This document shows positions 1-9,218 of a stretch of 64,000 bases of DNA, in pieces. Under the pieces are notes generated by a model that searched no databases, was not told the DNA's origin, and worked only from the letters and a program-made list of their open reading frames with translations. The position numbers were made by a program, and so were the translations under genes. The stretch's first letter is position 1. Every line of letters starts with the position of its first letter. The stretch lies in assembly GCA_026932145.1 (NCBI GenBank), contig JAIXKT010000054.1:62001-126000 (forward strand). The letters run 5' to 3'. Source of the DNA: Bacteroidia bacterium. Its GTDB lineage: Bacteria > Bacteroidota > Bacteroidia > J057 > JAIXKT01.

Positions 1-448
<448 letters not shown>

Positions 449-1285
449 TTATTTTGTCCCTAATTGCACACGTTTCATCCCGATAACTCGCACTTTTGGG
501 TTAATCTCTTTGAGGTATTGACTAACAGTTTTGCTGTTATCATTAAGGTAGCTTTGGTTTAATAAGGTATTTTCGTCAAAGAACTTGCGCAATTTGCCTT
601 GTGCAATTTTTTCAACCATATTTTCTGGTTTTCCTTCTTGGCGAATTTGATCCATTGCTATATCCAATTCTTTGTCAATAATTTCTTTTGGGATGTCTTC
701 TTTATCTAAGGCAAGGGGATTCATGGCAGCAATTTGGATAGCGAGTTCTTTTCCGGCTTCTTTTAAATCAACTCCATTGGCATTGTCAAAAGCGATAGCA
801 GCAGCTAAACGACTTCCTAAGTGGGTGTATGTTGCTACAAATGAACCAGATAGTGTTTCATATTTACTAACGTCTAACTTTTCGCCAATTTTTCCCATAT
901 TATCTACAAGTAGATCTGATACAGATTTACCGTTGATTGTTAATTTAGAAATATCGTCTAAAGTGGCCGGCTGGGTATTAATGACGGCATCTGCAATGCT
1001 ATTTCCAAGTGCTATAAAGTCGGCATTTTTAGCCACGAAGTCAGTTTCACAGTTTAATTCAATAATGATTGCTTTTGTGTGGTCTGCATTTACTCTTGCG
1101 AAAACAGCTCCTTCGCGGGCATCACGATCGGCACGGGAGGCCATCACTTTTTGTCCTTTTTTCCGAAGTAATTCTACTGCCTTTTCAAAATCACCATTTG
1201 CTTCTTCTAAGGATTTTTTACAATCCATCATCCCTGCACCAGTCATTTGGCGCAATTTATTTACGTCTTGAGCGGATATTGCCAT
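449..1285 (-). CDS. tsf: Elongation factor Ts
   Basis: EF-Ts is the guanine nucleotide exchange factor that recycles EF-Tu during translation. The 278-residue protein starts with the UBA-like region containing LRQMTGAGMMDCKKSL (residues 11-26) and carries the signature CETDFVAKN near residues 79-87. Length matches the family. It lies 12 bases upstream of pyrH in the same direction. Its usual upstream partner rpsB is not here: the preceding gene is a secreted T9SS protein, and tsf has its own promoter-like TACCTTTG at 1314-1321. Translation starts at ATG 1283-1285. Confidence 0.98.
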   Translation of the reverse strand: MAISAQDVNKLRQMTGAGMMDCKKSLEEANGDFEKAVELLRKKGQKVMASRADRDAREGAVFARVNADHTKAIIIELNCETDFVAKNADFIALGNSIADAVINTQPATLDDISKLTINGKSVSDLLVDNMGKIGEKLDVSKYETLSGSFVATYTHLGSRLAAAIAFDNANGVDLKEAGKELAIQIAAMNPLALDKEDIPKEIIDKELDIAMDQIRQEGKPENMVEKIAQGKLRKFFDENTLLNQSYLNDNSKTVSQYLKEINPKVRVIGMKRVQLGTK

Positions 1286-1313
1286 ATTTTAATAACTTAA
1301 TTTAATTCGGGCG

Positions 1314-1354
1314 CAAAGGTACTGCTTTTAAAGCTAACATAAATAGCTTTAAAA
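1314..1354 (-). promoter_or_regulatory. Putative tsf-pyrH promoter with overlapping 11-bp inverted repeat
   Basis: On the minus strand TACCTTTG (1321-1314) fits the Bacteroidota -7 consensus TAnnTTTG and sits 28 bases before the tsf start. Just upstream is a perfect 11-bp inverted repeat, TTTTAAAGCTA at 1326-1336 and TAGCTTTAAAA at 1344-1354, with a 7-base loop. The repeat covers the spot where the -33 element should lie, so it could be an operator. It could also be a weak AT-rich terminator for the gene ending at 1403. The -7 match is seen; the role is inferred. Confidence 0.5.
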
Positions 1355-1402
1355 ATATAAGAGTTGATTTTTTTTTCTGTATTTTTGGGAAATAGTTACA
1401 AT

Positions 1403-2107
1403 TTAATCTGTAACAATTAAGCGTTTGGTGATATATGGCCGGCCGTCAATCACTAAGCTATAAAAATAAACTCCTGATTTTAAATTAGATAAATCTAATG
1501 AAATAGAGCCTTGCTGCCCTTTGATAAGTTGTTGTTTTTGTAAACCGCCTAAGATGTCATAGATGTTTATTTGGGCAGTTGAATTTGGGTTGGGAAGAGT
1601 ATAGTTTATGCTAGCCAAATTTACTGCCGGATTTGGGCTTATTTGAACTGCAAGTTTGTTTTGTGCTATTAAATCTTCCAAACTAGTAACTACATTAAAG
1701 TTTACGGTGGCAGTTACAGAATCAGGAGTTCCGTTAGTTTTGATGAAATAATAGGTTGCAGAGGCACTTCCCGGAAGCCCGTAGGATTCAAGTTGTGCTT
1801 TAAAAGTTTTATTAGTATCTCCAGGGGCAATTATTGCTGGATTGGGAGTTATCTCGGTTTCTTCAGGATAACAAGTAGGGCCAAAACAAAGCTGTAAATC
1901 ATGGTCAGGGCTAACTTGGTGAATTACACGTCTCACTTTTACGACAACTGTGTCTGTAGATATGTTTTTAACTAAAATAGCAGCTACTAAAAGCCGGCTA
2001 CCATCTCCTGAAATAGTGGTTGTAGGTACATTTATCAGTTGGAGGCTTTGGGCTTGTGTAGTTATTATTAATGCAATAAGTCCGTAAAACAGAATAAATT
2101 TCTTCAT
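1403..2107 (-). CDS. Secreted protein with T9SS C-terminal sorting domain
   Basis: A 234-residue exported protein of unknown specific function. The N-terminus MKKFILFYGLIALIITTQAQ is a clear signal peptide. The last ~80 residues form a Por secretion-tail (TIGR04183-like) sorting domain: ISPNPAVNLASINYTLPN, then NIYDILGG, LSNLKSGVYFYSL and the terminal KRLIVTD. Such tails send cargo across the outer membrane by the type IX system and are normally cleaved. The middle part is beta-rich with one Cys pair (LCFGPTCYPEE). An ATG 15 bases upstream (2122) is possible, but the -7-like element at 2130-2137 and the signal peptide shape favour 2107. The middle region is not assigned to a family. Confidence 0.85.
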   Translation of the reverse strand: MKKFILFYGLIALIITTQAQSLQLINVPTTTISGDGSRLLVAAILVKNISTDTVVVKVRRVIHQVSPDHDLQLCFGPTCYPEETEITPNPAIIAPGDTNKTFKAQLESYGLPGSASATYYFIKTNGTPDSVTATVNFNVVTSLEDLIAQNKLAVQISPNPAVNLASINYTLPNPNSTAQINIYDILGGLQKQQLIKGQQGSISLDLSNLKSGVYFYSLVIDGRPYITKRLIVTD

Positions 2108-2129
2108 AGTGAAAGTTATCAAACTCGCA

Positions 2130-2137
2130 CAAATGTA
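2130..2137 (-). promoter_or_regulatory. Putative -7 promoter element of the small T9SS cargo gene
   Basis: TACATTTG on the minus strand matches TAnnTTTG and lies 22 bases before the chosen start at 2107. A TTG about 23 bases further upstream may be the -33 element. Transcription would start close to 2123, which makes the alternative ATG at 2122 unlikely. Confidence 0.45.
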
Positions 2138-2225
2138 CGAAATACTATAGGTTATTGTTTCAATTTAAACTTATTTAGGGGATTTTTTCTGGATAAAACG
2201 AATCAAGTTTATTGAGGCAATCTGG

Positions 2226-4811
2226 TTATTTATCCGTAGTTTTCTTTTTTTTCTTGTTTTTGGATATTGGTTTTTCATCTATCCAGTCTTCAACGTTTTC
2301 GGAGGATTGTTTTCCGAAGATTTCTTCTTTTTCTTGCTGAAAAGCCTTTTGTATTTCTTCTTTTTCCTTTTTGAAGCCAAGTTGCACTTGTTTTTTCATG
2401 GCTTGGGTATCCAATGAGAAGTTTGGGTTATCTGTTGTTCCGCTAACATGAACCAAGAGAGCTGTATTTCCGCCGGGTGCGGGGCTGGTTTCTATCCATT
2501 CATTAACCTGTGGGTCTGGCTCTTGCCAGCTATTTTTAGGCAAAAATAATTTCACATGATAGCTCAGTTTTTGGTCAAAAGTATGGTTTCCACTTGCCTG
2601 AACTTTCCATGATTTATTGGCTAAAACATCTAATTCACCTAAGTTAAATATCTCATTATTAATTGAAAATGAAGCACGTGCATAATCAAAAGTCAAATCT
2701 TTTAGTTTAGCTAATTTTACAAATGTTCCTAACTTATGTAACGTTGGGTATCCAATAAGAGATCCGTTATGCCACTCAATAGTTCCGGTAGCACTAAACG
2801 AAGGTAGTAGGGTAGTGAAGTCTGATTTTAATCGTGTTTGGAGTGCTACGTCTAAATTGACTTCTCCACTAAGGTAATTTGCAGGTGGAATTACTGCCCG
2901 AATGGTTGGTATTGCATTAAAAAGCTCTTTTAAAGAAGTTTGGGATAATTTGGCATTACAAGCTACTTGGAGTTCGTTGTTAGGAGAAATACATAAGACA
3001 CCGCTGGTGTTCACTTTTCCACCAAAAACATGAAGCCTTAGCGTGTCAAGATACAAACATTGATTTGTTATGTGAACTTCACCGACCCAAGAGCTACCGG
3101 AAATGGTTTCTATTGTAAATTTCTCAAACTCGGTTTTTAAGTTAAACGAAATATTTTTGGGGATTGAAAGTACGTTAGTTGAGGATTTATAGGAAGAAGT
3201 CGTTCCTGATGAGTTAGAAGATAAATTTTGCTTAGAAATAAAGTCTGAAAGATAAAAATAAGGAGATTGAAAAAGTAAATTTCCTGATAATAACGCTGTT
3301 GTGTCAAAAAGATAGGGGATTGGGTTTTGAATATTTCCCAACAATTGAAATTCTGTTTGGCCGATAGTGCCGATACATCTATCTATATGAAGTTTTTCGT
3401 TTGAAAAGGTTATATCGAGGTTCATATTTCGGATGGGGCTGGGGATATGTTCGGTTTCATAACACAACTTTGAGCCGGATAAGGAGCCGGTAGTGCTTGT
3501 TTTGTGGTATTTTCCGATGCGAAAGTCTGATAACATCCCTTGGGTTACTAAGCTAAAATCAACAATTCCGCTAATGGCATCTTCGGGATGAAATCCCGGT
3601 AAAAGACCTTTCACCTGAGCAATATCTAACTTTCCGTGGGCATCTAATAAGATGAGTGGCGTTACAAAGTCATGGTACACAAATCTAAGAGCAAAAGTAT
3701 CTTTGCCCCATTGGCCATTGAGTTTTTCGATTTCCCAGTGTGCTTTCTCCGGCTCATCACCGGAATATATTAACGTAGTTTTTCCGTTTAGCTTACTCAA
3801 TTTCCCCAGTTTTTCATTTGTAGTAACTTCTCCATCAGAGAGTTCTATGGCTAACTTAAATTCAGGCAGATGCTTTTTTCCCCAATAACCAAGCAGATAA
3901 CCTTCTGTCTGAAATTTTCCAGAAGCCTTATATTCACTAACTTTTGAAGAAATATATTCCGGCATAAGGGATAGAAACTCTGTTACGGTAGCTTCATAAC
4001 TGCCGTAACTTAGGTCGAAATTAATCCCCAACTCTTCGATGCGAAAATTTCCGGCAGCATAAATAGGAAGGTCTCCTAACTGTATTTTGGCATTTTTTAT
4101 TTCGTATAGTTTTTTATTTTGATCTACAAATAACTTTGTTGAAGCATGAATATTTTTCCCTGTTAAATATGAAAATGTACCGACTTTTAATTTTTGAATA
4201 TTGGTAGCTAAGGATGCTTCTAAGTCAAACATCGTTTTGCTAAAGTTTCCAGATAAAGAAAAGTCGGTTTGTTTACATTGTATTGTAGCTGTTGGCGTTT
4301 TTACAACAATATGAGAATCAGTAATTTTTAATTTTTCTAATGCTAAATGGATTGGAGACGGAGGTTTGGTGGGGTCAGGTTGTAATAAGTTTGAAATGGC
4401 TGCTTCAACGTTCCAAAGAGTTTGTTTATTTTGCTCAAATACTAAATCGGACTTTTTAAGGATTATTGCCTTGATTGTATAGTCGTTTTTGATAAACCCA
4501 ATAATATCAAAAACAAGGTATATTTTTTGGCACGAGGCAAAAGATTTCTCTGAAAAATGCTGTTTTTGAGCTAATTTGGGAGATAAGGAAATCTGAACAT
4601 CTGCGAGTTCTACTTCAATATTTGGCCAACTTTTCAGAAAAGAAACATCTAAGTAGCCAATGATAATTTTGGCATTTAGGTTTTTAGCCAAAGATTGCAA
4701 TACTATTTGCTGAATTTTATCTTTGTATAGGAATGTAAGTGTTGCAGAAGCTGTTAAAATAAGTGCTCCAATTAATAGCAGCAGCCACAATATCCGAACT
4801 AACCACGTCAT
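2226..4811 (-). CDS. AsmA-family envelope protein
   Basis: The 861-residue protein has a single N-terminal membrane helix (about residues 4-27) followed by a long beta-rich periplasmic region, the layout of AsmA/TamB-like proteins. These are thought to bridge inner and outer membranes and help lipid or outer membrane protein traffic; that role comes from the family. The AsmA N-terminal type sequence (ILTASATLTFLYKDKIQQIV, then NLNAKIIIGYLDVSFLKSWP) and a C-terminal AsmA-like region (GTIEWHNGSLIGYPTLHKLG) are visible. The tail is strongly charged and ends in a poly-lysine stretch. It lies 69 bases after the ABC-F gene, on the same strand. Substrate unknown. Confidence 0.82.
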   Translation of the reverse strand: MTWLVRILWLLLLIGALILTASATLTFLYKDKIQQIVLQSLAKNLNAKIIIGYLDVSFLKSWPNIEVELADVQISLSPKLAQKQHFSEKSFASCQKIYLVFDIIGFIKNDYTIKAIILKKSDLVFEQNKQTLWNVEAAISNLLQPDPTKPPSPIHLALEKLKITDSHIVVKTPTATIQCKQTDFSLSGNFSKTMFDLEASLATNIQKLKVGTFSYLTGKNIHASTKLFVDQNKKLYEIKNAKIQLGDLPIYAAGNFRIEELGINFDLSYGSYEATVTEFLSLMPEYISSKVSEYKASGKFQTEGYLLGYWGKKHLPEFKLAIELSDGEVTTNEKLGKLSKLNGKTTLIYSGDEPEKAHWEIEKLNGQWGKDTFALRFVYHDFVTPLILLDAHGKLDIAQVKGLLPGFHPEDAISGIVDFSLVTQGMLSDFRIGKYHKTSTTGSLSGSKLCYETEHIPSPIRNMNLDITFSNEKLHIDRCIGTIGQTEFQLLGNIQNPIPYLFDTTALLSGNLLFQSPYFYLSDFISKQNLSSNSSGTTSSYKSSTNVLSIPKNISFNLKTEFEKFTIETISGSSWVGEVHITNQCLYLDTLRLHVFGGKVNTSGVLCISPNNELQVACNAKLSQTSLKELFNAIPTIRAVIPPANYLSGEVNLDVALQTRLKSDFTTLLPSFSATGTIEWHNGSLIGYPTLHKLGTFVKLAKLKDLTFDYARASFSINNEIFNLGELDVLANKSWKVQASGNHTFDQKLSYHVKLFLPKNSWQEPDPQVNEWIETSPAPGGNTALLVHVSGTTDNPNFSLDTQAMKKQVQLGFKKEKEEIQKAFQQEKEEIFGKQSSENVEDWIDEKPISKNKKKKKTTDK

Positions 4812-4880
4812 CTCTTATAGCTGCAAATTAACGAATAATAGGCAGTGCTGGTGGGTAGCAATACTGTTTGTTCGTCAAGG

Positions 4881-6773
4881 CTATTTAGATTGAGTTTGCT
4901 CAAGTTCTTCAATTAGTTTTTCCCATTCTTTCGTTGTTTGCTCTAACTTGAGTTCCGTTCGTTTATACTCTTTTTCAAATTGAGTAATCCTATCAGGATA
5001 ATCAGCATATTCCTCGGAGTTCATTTTAAACTCTAATTCTTCTAATCTGAGTTCCATTTCTTCGATTAGGATTTCAATTTTTTCTATATCTTGACGAATA
5101 TCTTCGAGGTTTCTTGCCATTTTCGTCTTTTGGGTTACTGATTTAGAAAGTTTACTGACAGTTACATTTTGTTTATTTTTCTTAGTTTGATACCATGTAT
5201 CAAATTCGGAATAGCTTCCGGGGTACTCTTGAATTTGACCTTCTTCGATAAACCAAATTTTTTCAGTAGTTTGTCGTAGAAAATGCCTATCATGCGAAAT
5301 TACAACATAACTTCCAGAATATTGCTGTAATGCTTGAATTAAAATTTGAATTGACTGTAAATCAAGGTGATTGGTTGGCTCATCTAACAATAAGCAGTTT
5401 GCGTCAGAGAGTAGTGTTTTGGCTAAGGCGAGTCGAGATTTTTCCCCGCCGGAGAGAACTTTGACTTTTTTATCTACATCATCTCCGGTGAATAAAAAGC
5501 AACCCAATATAGTTCTGATGTAGGTTTCCCCTTTTTCGTGAACATATTGTGAAAGCTCTTCTAACAGAGTATTTTCGGGCACTAAATTCTCCAATTGATG
5601 TTGGGCAAAAAGGGACATTACCACATGATAACCAAGTTTTCTTTCTCCTTGAAACGGTTCTCGGCCATCCAGCATCCGCAGAATTGTAGATTTTCCAATT
5701 CCGTTAGCACCAATTAAACCGATCTTATCTCCCCGCCAAATAGTTGCGGAAGTGTTGTTTAAAACCTTAACTTCTCCATAGCTTTTGGAAACTTGGTCAA
5801 GTGATAAAATCTCCCTCCCCGGTTGTGTTTTTACCTGAAATTGTAGTTTTATACTTGCGTTATCATCTATAACCGGCTCAATTATATCTATTTTTTCAAG
5901 ATTTTTTATGCGGCTCTGTACCTGAGTAGCTTTACTCGCTTTTGCCCGAAATCTTTGTATAAAGCGTTCTTGGTCAGCAAAATATTTTTGCTGATTTTCA
6001 TATTCAGCCTGCCTGATTTGATTTCGTAGTTCACGCTCTTTTAGATAAAAAGCGTAATTCCCTGAAAAAGAATGAATTCCCAATTGAGCTATTTCCAAAG
6101 TTCTGGTAATTACTCTATCTAAAAATTCTCTATCATGAGAAACGATAATATAAGTACCGGGGTAATACTCTAAATAACCTTCGAGCCATTGGATAGAAGG
6201 CAAGTCTAAGTGGTTTGTAGGCTCATCTAAAAGCAGTAAATCCGGCTGGCGCAGAAGCATTTTTGCAAGCATTACACGCATTCTCCAGCCTCCTGAAAAC
6301 GATGATAGTGGACGCTCTAAATCGGCATTTTTGAAACCTAACCCAGCCAAAACCATCCCTACTCGAGAATCTAACTCGTAGCCGCCTAACGCCTCGAACT
6401 CACTTTGTAAATGACCTAATTTACTAACAAGAGCATCCGAATAGTTTGTCTCTAATTGCTGCAAGACTTTCTCAATATCTGCCTGAATAGTCAGCTCTCG
6501 GTCAAAAGCCTGCATAGCAACTTGATAAATAGAATCTTGGCTCTGGATAGATAGTAAATCTTGGTTTAAATAACCTATACTTAAACTACCCAGCCGAGTA
6601 ACGCTGCCGCTACTTGGCTGAAATTCTCCGGTAATAAGACGAAGCAGTGTGGTTTTTCCTGTCCCATTTTTACCGATTAAACCAATTTTTTCACGTAGAT
6701 TAATAGACAAAGAAACGTCTTTATACAAAAATCTACCTCCAAATTCAAAAGAAGTATTTGTGAATGTTATCAC
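4881..6773 (-). CDS. ABC-F family ATPase (Uup/YheS-like)
   Basis: A soluble 630-residue protein with two ABC domains and no membrane segments, typical of ABC-F proteins that act on ribosomes or in translation quality control. Domain 1 has Walker A GKNGTGKT (residues 34-41), signature SSFSGGWRMR and Walker B LLLLDEPTNHLDL. Domain 2 has Walker A GANGIGKST, signature LSGGEKSRLALAK and a second DEPTNHLDL. A charged coiled coil fills the last ~85 residues, as in Uup. The start is GTG at 6771-6773, giving MITFTNTSFEFGGR, the family's normal N-terminus. A TAnnTTTG-type element ends only 5 bases before this GTG, so the mRNA may be leaderless. Whether it confers antibiotic protection cannot be told. 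Confidence 0.92.
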   Translation of the reverse strand: MITFTNTSFEFGGRFLYKDVSLSINLREKIGLIGKNGTGKTTLLRLITGEFQPSSGSVTRLGSLSIGYLNQDLLSIQSQDSIYQVAMQAFDRELTIQADIEKVLQQLETNYSDALVSKLGHLQSEFEALGGYELDSRVGMVLAGLGFKNADLERPLSSFSGGWRMRVMLAKMLLRQPDLLLLDEPTNHLDLPSIQWLEGYLEYYPGTYIIVSHDREFLDRVITRTLEIAQLGIHSFSGNYAFYLKERELRNQIRQAEYENQQKYFADQERFIQRFRAKASKATQVQSRIKNLEKIDIIEPVIDDNASIKLQFQVKTQPGREILSLDQVSKSYGEVKVLNNTSATIWRGDKIGLIGANGIGKSTILRMLDGREPFQGERKLGYHVVMSLFAQHQLENLVPENTLLEELSQYVHEKGETYIRTILGCFLFTGDDVDKKVKVLSGGEKSRLALAKTLLSDANCLLLDEPTNHLDLQSIQILIQALQQYSGSYVVISHDRHFLRQTTEKIWFIEEGQIQEYPGSYSEFDTWYQTKKNKQNVTVSKLSKSVTQKTKMARNLEDIRQDIEKIEILIEEMELRLEELEFKMNSEEYADYPDRITQFEKEYKRTELKLEQTTKEWEKLIEELEQTQSK

Positions 6774-6778
6774 AACAA

Positions 6779-6786
6779 CAAAGATA
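6779..6786 (-). promoter_or_regulatory. Putative -7 element immediately before the ABC-F start
   Basis: TATCTTTG on the minus strand fits TAnnTTTG. It ends 5 bases before the GTG start at 6773, so transcription would begin at or next to the start codon. It may be a chance match if the true promoter lies elsewhere. Confidence 0.35.
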
Positions 6787-6787
6787 T

Positions 6788-6826
6788 AAAAAAAAGAGAC
6801 GGCTTAAATTTAAAAGCCGTCTCTTT
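6788..6826 (-). terminator. Intrinsic terminator of the PorE-like gene
   Basis: A 13-bp inverted repeat, AAAGAGACGGCTT at 6793-6805 and AAGCCGTCTCTTT at 6814-6826, with an 8-base loop. On the minus strand the stem is followed by a run of eight T. It sits 18 bases after the stop of the gene ending at 6845 and separates it from the ABC-F gene. Confidence 0.85.
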
Positions 6827-6844
6827 AAGTGATTTTAAAAATGA

Positions 6845-8899
6845 TTATTTAGATTTATTAGAGGCAGCCTTAGGAGTGTAGTTCATAGACTTTATACGGA
6901 ACTCTGTGCGACGATTAGCCTGCTCGTCAGCATCAGATAATTCAGGGTAAATTAGTGGCTCAGATTCTCCAAATCCAAAGGACGTTAATCTATCTTTTGC
7001 GATTCCAGCTGCAATTAAGAATTTAACCACAGAATCAGCACGGCGTTGAGATAACTTTATGTTGTATTGCTCTGACCCATTTGTGTCTGTATGAGAACCA
7101 AGTTGTATAGAAATAGTGGGGTTATCATTCAATATTTTCACTAACTTATTGAGTTCTTCTATGGATTCAGGACGTAAATCAGCTTTGTCAAAGTCGTAGT
7201 AGATGTTTTGTAGAACTATTGGCTGGTCAATAACAATACGCTCCAAATAAATGTCAATATCTGCTTCTAAGTCGGTCGATTTTTTTACGCCGATTGTAGA
7301 AACGAACACTTCATTAGCAAGATATTCAGGGGCGTTACCGACTAATTTATAGTCAAAATCTTTTTCTAATGGGAAGCGGTATCCTGCGGTTTGGTCTGTC
7401 CGGAAAGTATCAACGGGTATCAAAACGCCATCTTTTTTCTTGTAGAGAGTTACTGTTGCGAAAGGAATTGGTTGCTTGGTCTTTTTATCACGAACAGTTC
7501 CGTGTACAGATAGTTCAATAACTGGGCGCACAATTCTGCGTGCAAGATAGATGTCATCGCTACCTTCACCGCCCGGGCGGTTTGAGCTAAATAATGCAAC
7601 AGTATCTGGAGTTAGCCAATAACAGGCAAAATCGTCATAACTACCGTTGATTTCTTTGCCAAGATTTTCTGGTTGAGACCATGAAGATCCTGCGCCTTGC
7701 GTTTTAAATAAGTCGTAGCCGCCGAAGCCTAAGTGCCCGTTAGATGCAAAATATAACGTTTTGCTGTCTTTTGCGATAAATGGGAAAATCTCATGAAATT
7801 CGGTATTAACACTGGGACCGCAGTTTACGGGAGTTGTCCAACCTTGACCTTGTTTTTTACTGTACCAAAGGTCTGTTTCTCCTTGCCCACCATCTCTATC
7901 TGAACTGAAATACATCGTGTTACCATCTTCAGAAACACAAGGTTGTGCATCATAAGTATCCACTTTTTTGGTTTTACCTCTTGAATTTACAACTACTTCG
8001 CGTTTTCCTTGGAGGCCTTCTACTTTTCTAAACTTACCCCATGTTTTAGCATCTGGGTTAAATTGAGATTCATAAATGGAGCAGCCATGATATTTTTTGG
8101 ATTTTCCGCGTCCGCAGATGGTGTAATACATCGTTAAGCCATCTGAAGTTACACATAATGAACCATCATTAACTTTGGTATTTACCTTTTTGCCTAAATT
8201 TTCAGGAGTACCATAGGTCGTGTCATTATCCATTTGAACAATCCAAATGTCTGAGCGGTGCTCTTCTCCGTTTTCTGCAAAAGCTAATTTGCCTCTGGCT
8301 CCTTTTCTATGGGAGGTAAAGATGATAAAAGAATCACCTTTTATCTCATACAACCATGGGTTAAAGTCTCCATTTTTGGAGTTAAAACCTAATTTTGTAA
8401 CTGTCCAAACATTATCTTCGGGTTTGTATTTTTCTGCAAATTCACAGCCTTTAATTTCTGTTTCGGCATGGGTACGAATATAATCTTTGGTTGTATGGTA
8501 CTTTAAGAAAGAGGTAAAGGCGTTTTTAGCTTCGCCATAACGCTCTAACATTTTTAAAGCAACCCCTAAATCAAACCAAGTAGTATCGTTATATTTTGGG
8601 TCAATATCCAATGCTGATTGATACCAATTTATAGCTTCTTCCATGTTTCCTAAGAAGAAATTACAACGTCCCACCCTGCGAACCGCCTTATAATTTGACG
8701 GATCATATTTCAGCACTTCGCGATACTTTTGCTCTGCTAACTTGGCTTCGCGTGCTTGAAAAAGATAATCCGCCTCTTTTAGCAGTTTCGTTACCTTTTT
8801 CTGGTCAACTTTTTTAGTATCCTGAGAATAAGCAAGATACGACATCGTGGTCATAAAAATGACACATCCGATCACTATAAATCTTAACATTGAATTCAT
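6845..8899 (-). CDS. porE: PorE-like TPR/PD40/OmpA outer membrane-associated protein
   Basis: The 684-residue protein (from the chosen start) has four parts in order: signal peptide (MLRFIVIGCVIFMTTMSYLAYSQ region); TPR repeats at about residues 40-150 (YREVLKYDPSNYKAVRRVGR); PD40/WD40-like propeller strands (MYFSSDRDGGQGETDLWYSK, LYFASNGHLGFGGYDLFKT, FSSNRPGGEGSDDIYLARR); a carboxypeptidase-regulatory-like fold (VHGTVRDKKTKQPIPFATVTL); and a C-terminal OmpA domain that binds peptidoglycan (LGSHTDTNGSEQYNIKLSQR). This architecture is that of PorE, a T9SS component in Porphyromonas. A TAnnTTTG promoter at 8950-8957 places transcription start downstream of the first in-frame ATG (8992), so ATG 8899 or 8890 is right. 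Several paralogues with this architecture exist in Bacteroidota, so the T9SS role is probable, not proven. Confidence 0.8.
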   Translation of the reverse strand: MNSMLRFIVIGCVIFMTTMSYLAYSQDTKKVDQKKVTKLLKEADYLFQAREAKLAEQKYREVLKYDPSNYKAVRRVGRCNFFLGNMEEAINWYQSALDIDPKYNDTTWFDLGVALKMLERYGEAKNAFTSFLKYHTTKDYIRTHAETEIKGCEFAEKYKPEDNVWTVTKLGFNSKNGDFNPWLYEIKGDSFIIFTSHRKGARGKLAFAENGEEHRSDIWIVQMDNDTTYGTPENLGKKVNTKVNDGSLCVTSDGLTMYYTICGRGKSKKYHGCSIYESQFNPDAKTWGKFRKVEGLQGKREVVVNSRGKTKKVDTYDAQPCVSEDGNTMYFSSDRDGGQGETDLWYSKKQGQGWTTPVNCGPSVNTEFHEIFPFIAKDSKTLYFASNGHLGFGGYDLFKTQGAGSSWSQPENLGKEINGSYDDFACYWLTPDTVALFSSNRPGGEGSDDIYLARRIVRPVIELSVHGTVRDKKTKQPIPFATVTLYKKKDGVLIPVDTFRTDQTAGYRFPLEKDFDYKLVGNAPEYLANEVFVSTIGVKKSTDLEADIDIYLERIVIDQPIVLQNIYYDFDKADLRPESIEELNKLVKILNDNPTISIQLGSHTDTNGSEQYNIKLSQRRADSVVKFLIAAGIAKDRLTSFGFGESEPLIYPELSDADEQANRRTEFRIKSMNYTPKAASNKSK

Positions 8900-8949
8900 T
8901 GGCAAGTTTATTGGTTGCTCAATATTTTGTTTGCTTTCCAAAATCACCG

Positions 8950-8982
8950 CAAACTTAGACAATTTTCTTTGGTTATTCCAAA
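8950..8982 (-). promoter_or_regulatory. Promoter of the porE-like gene
   Basis: On the minus strand TTTG (8982-8979), 21 bases, then TAAGTTTG (8957-8950) reproduces the Bacteroidota TTTG-N19-22-TAnnTTTG promoter. It gives a leader of about 45-55 bases and rules out the far-upstream ATG at 8992. Confidence 0.6.
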
Positions 8983-9158
8983 GTAAAAACATTGTTTTTT
9001 TTAAAATCTATTTTTTTGTTATCCACACCATAGTAGTTCGTAGTGCCAATCCTTAAATAAGCGTAGTACTGGGGAGTTATGTTTGTGATAACGATTAGCT
9101 ATCGTTTAAATTATTATTAAAAAACCTAAAAAAATATCTGAATTATTAAAAAAGGTTG

Positions 9159-9166
9159 TAATTTTG
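9159..9166 (+). promoter_or_regulatory. Promoter -7 element of rplS
   Basis: TAATTTTG fits TAnnTTTG and is followed by CAGTCCC, nearly the same initial sequence as at the rpsL promoter (TAACTTTGCAGTCC). It lies 52 bases before the rplS ATG. No strong -33 element is seen. Confidence 0.55.
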
Positions 9167-9218
9167 CAGTCCCGTCTAAAAACCAGACAACCCGGGTTAT
9201 TTTATTTTTAGTGTAACA

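Larger units (their letters stand above)
8900..9218. other. Divergent promoter region between porE-like gene and rplS
   Basis: This 319-base gene-free stretch contains a promoter for each flanking gene. It also holds a short inverted repeat, AACGAT/ATCGTT at 9090-9106 with a 5-base loop, and a second TAnnTTTG match (TATGTTTG, 9078-9085) on the plus strand. The short plus ORF through 8847-9056 has no family features. No RNA gene was recognised. Confidence 0.6.

Noticed and set aside
672-1271. Long plus-strand ORF (199 codons) opposite tsf
   Set aside because: It is antisense to the conserved tsf gene, has no family features and follows the codon pattern of the real gene's complement.
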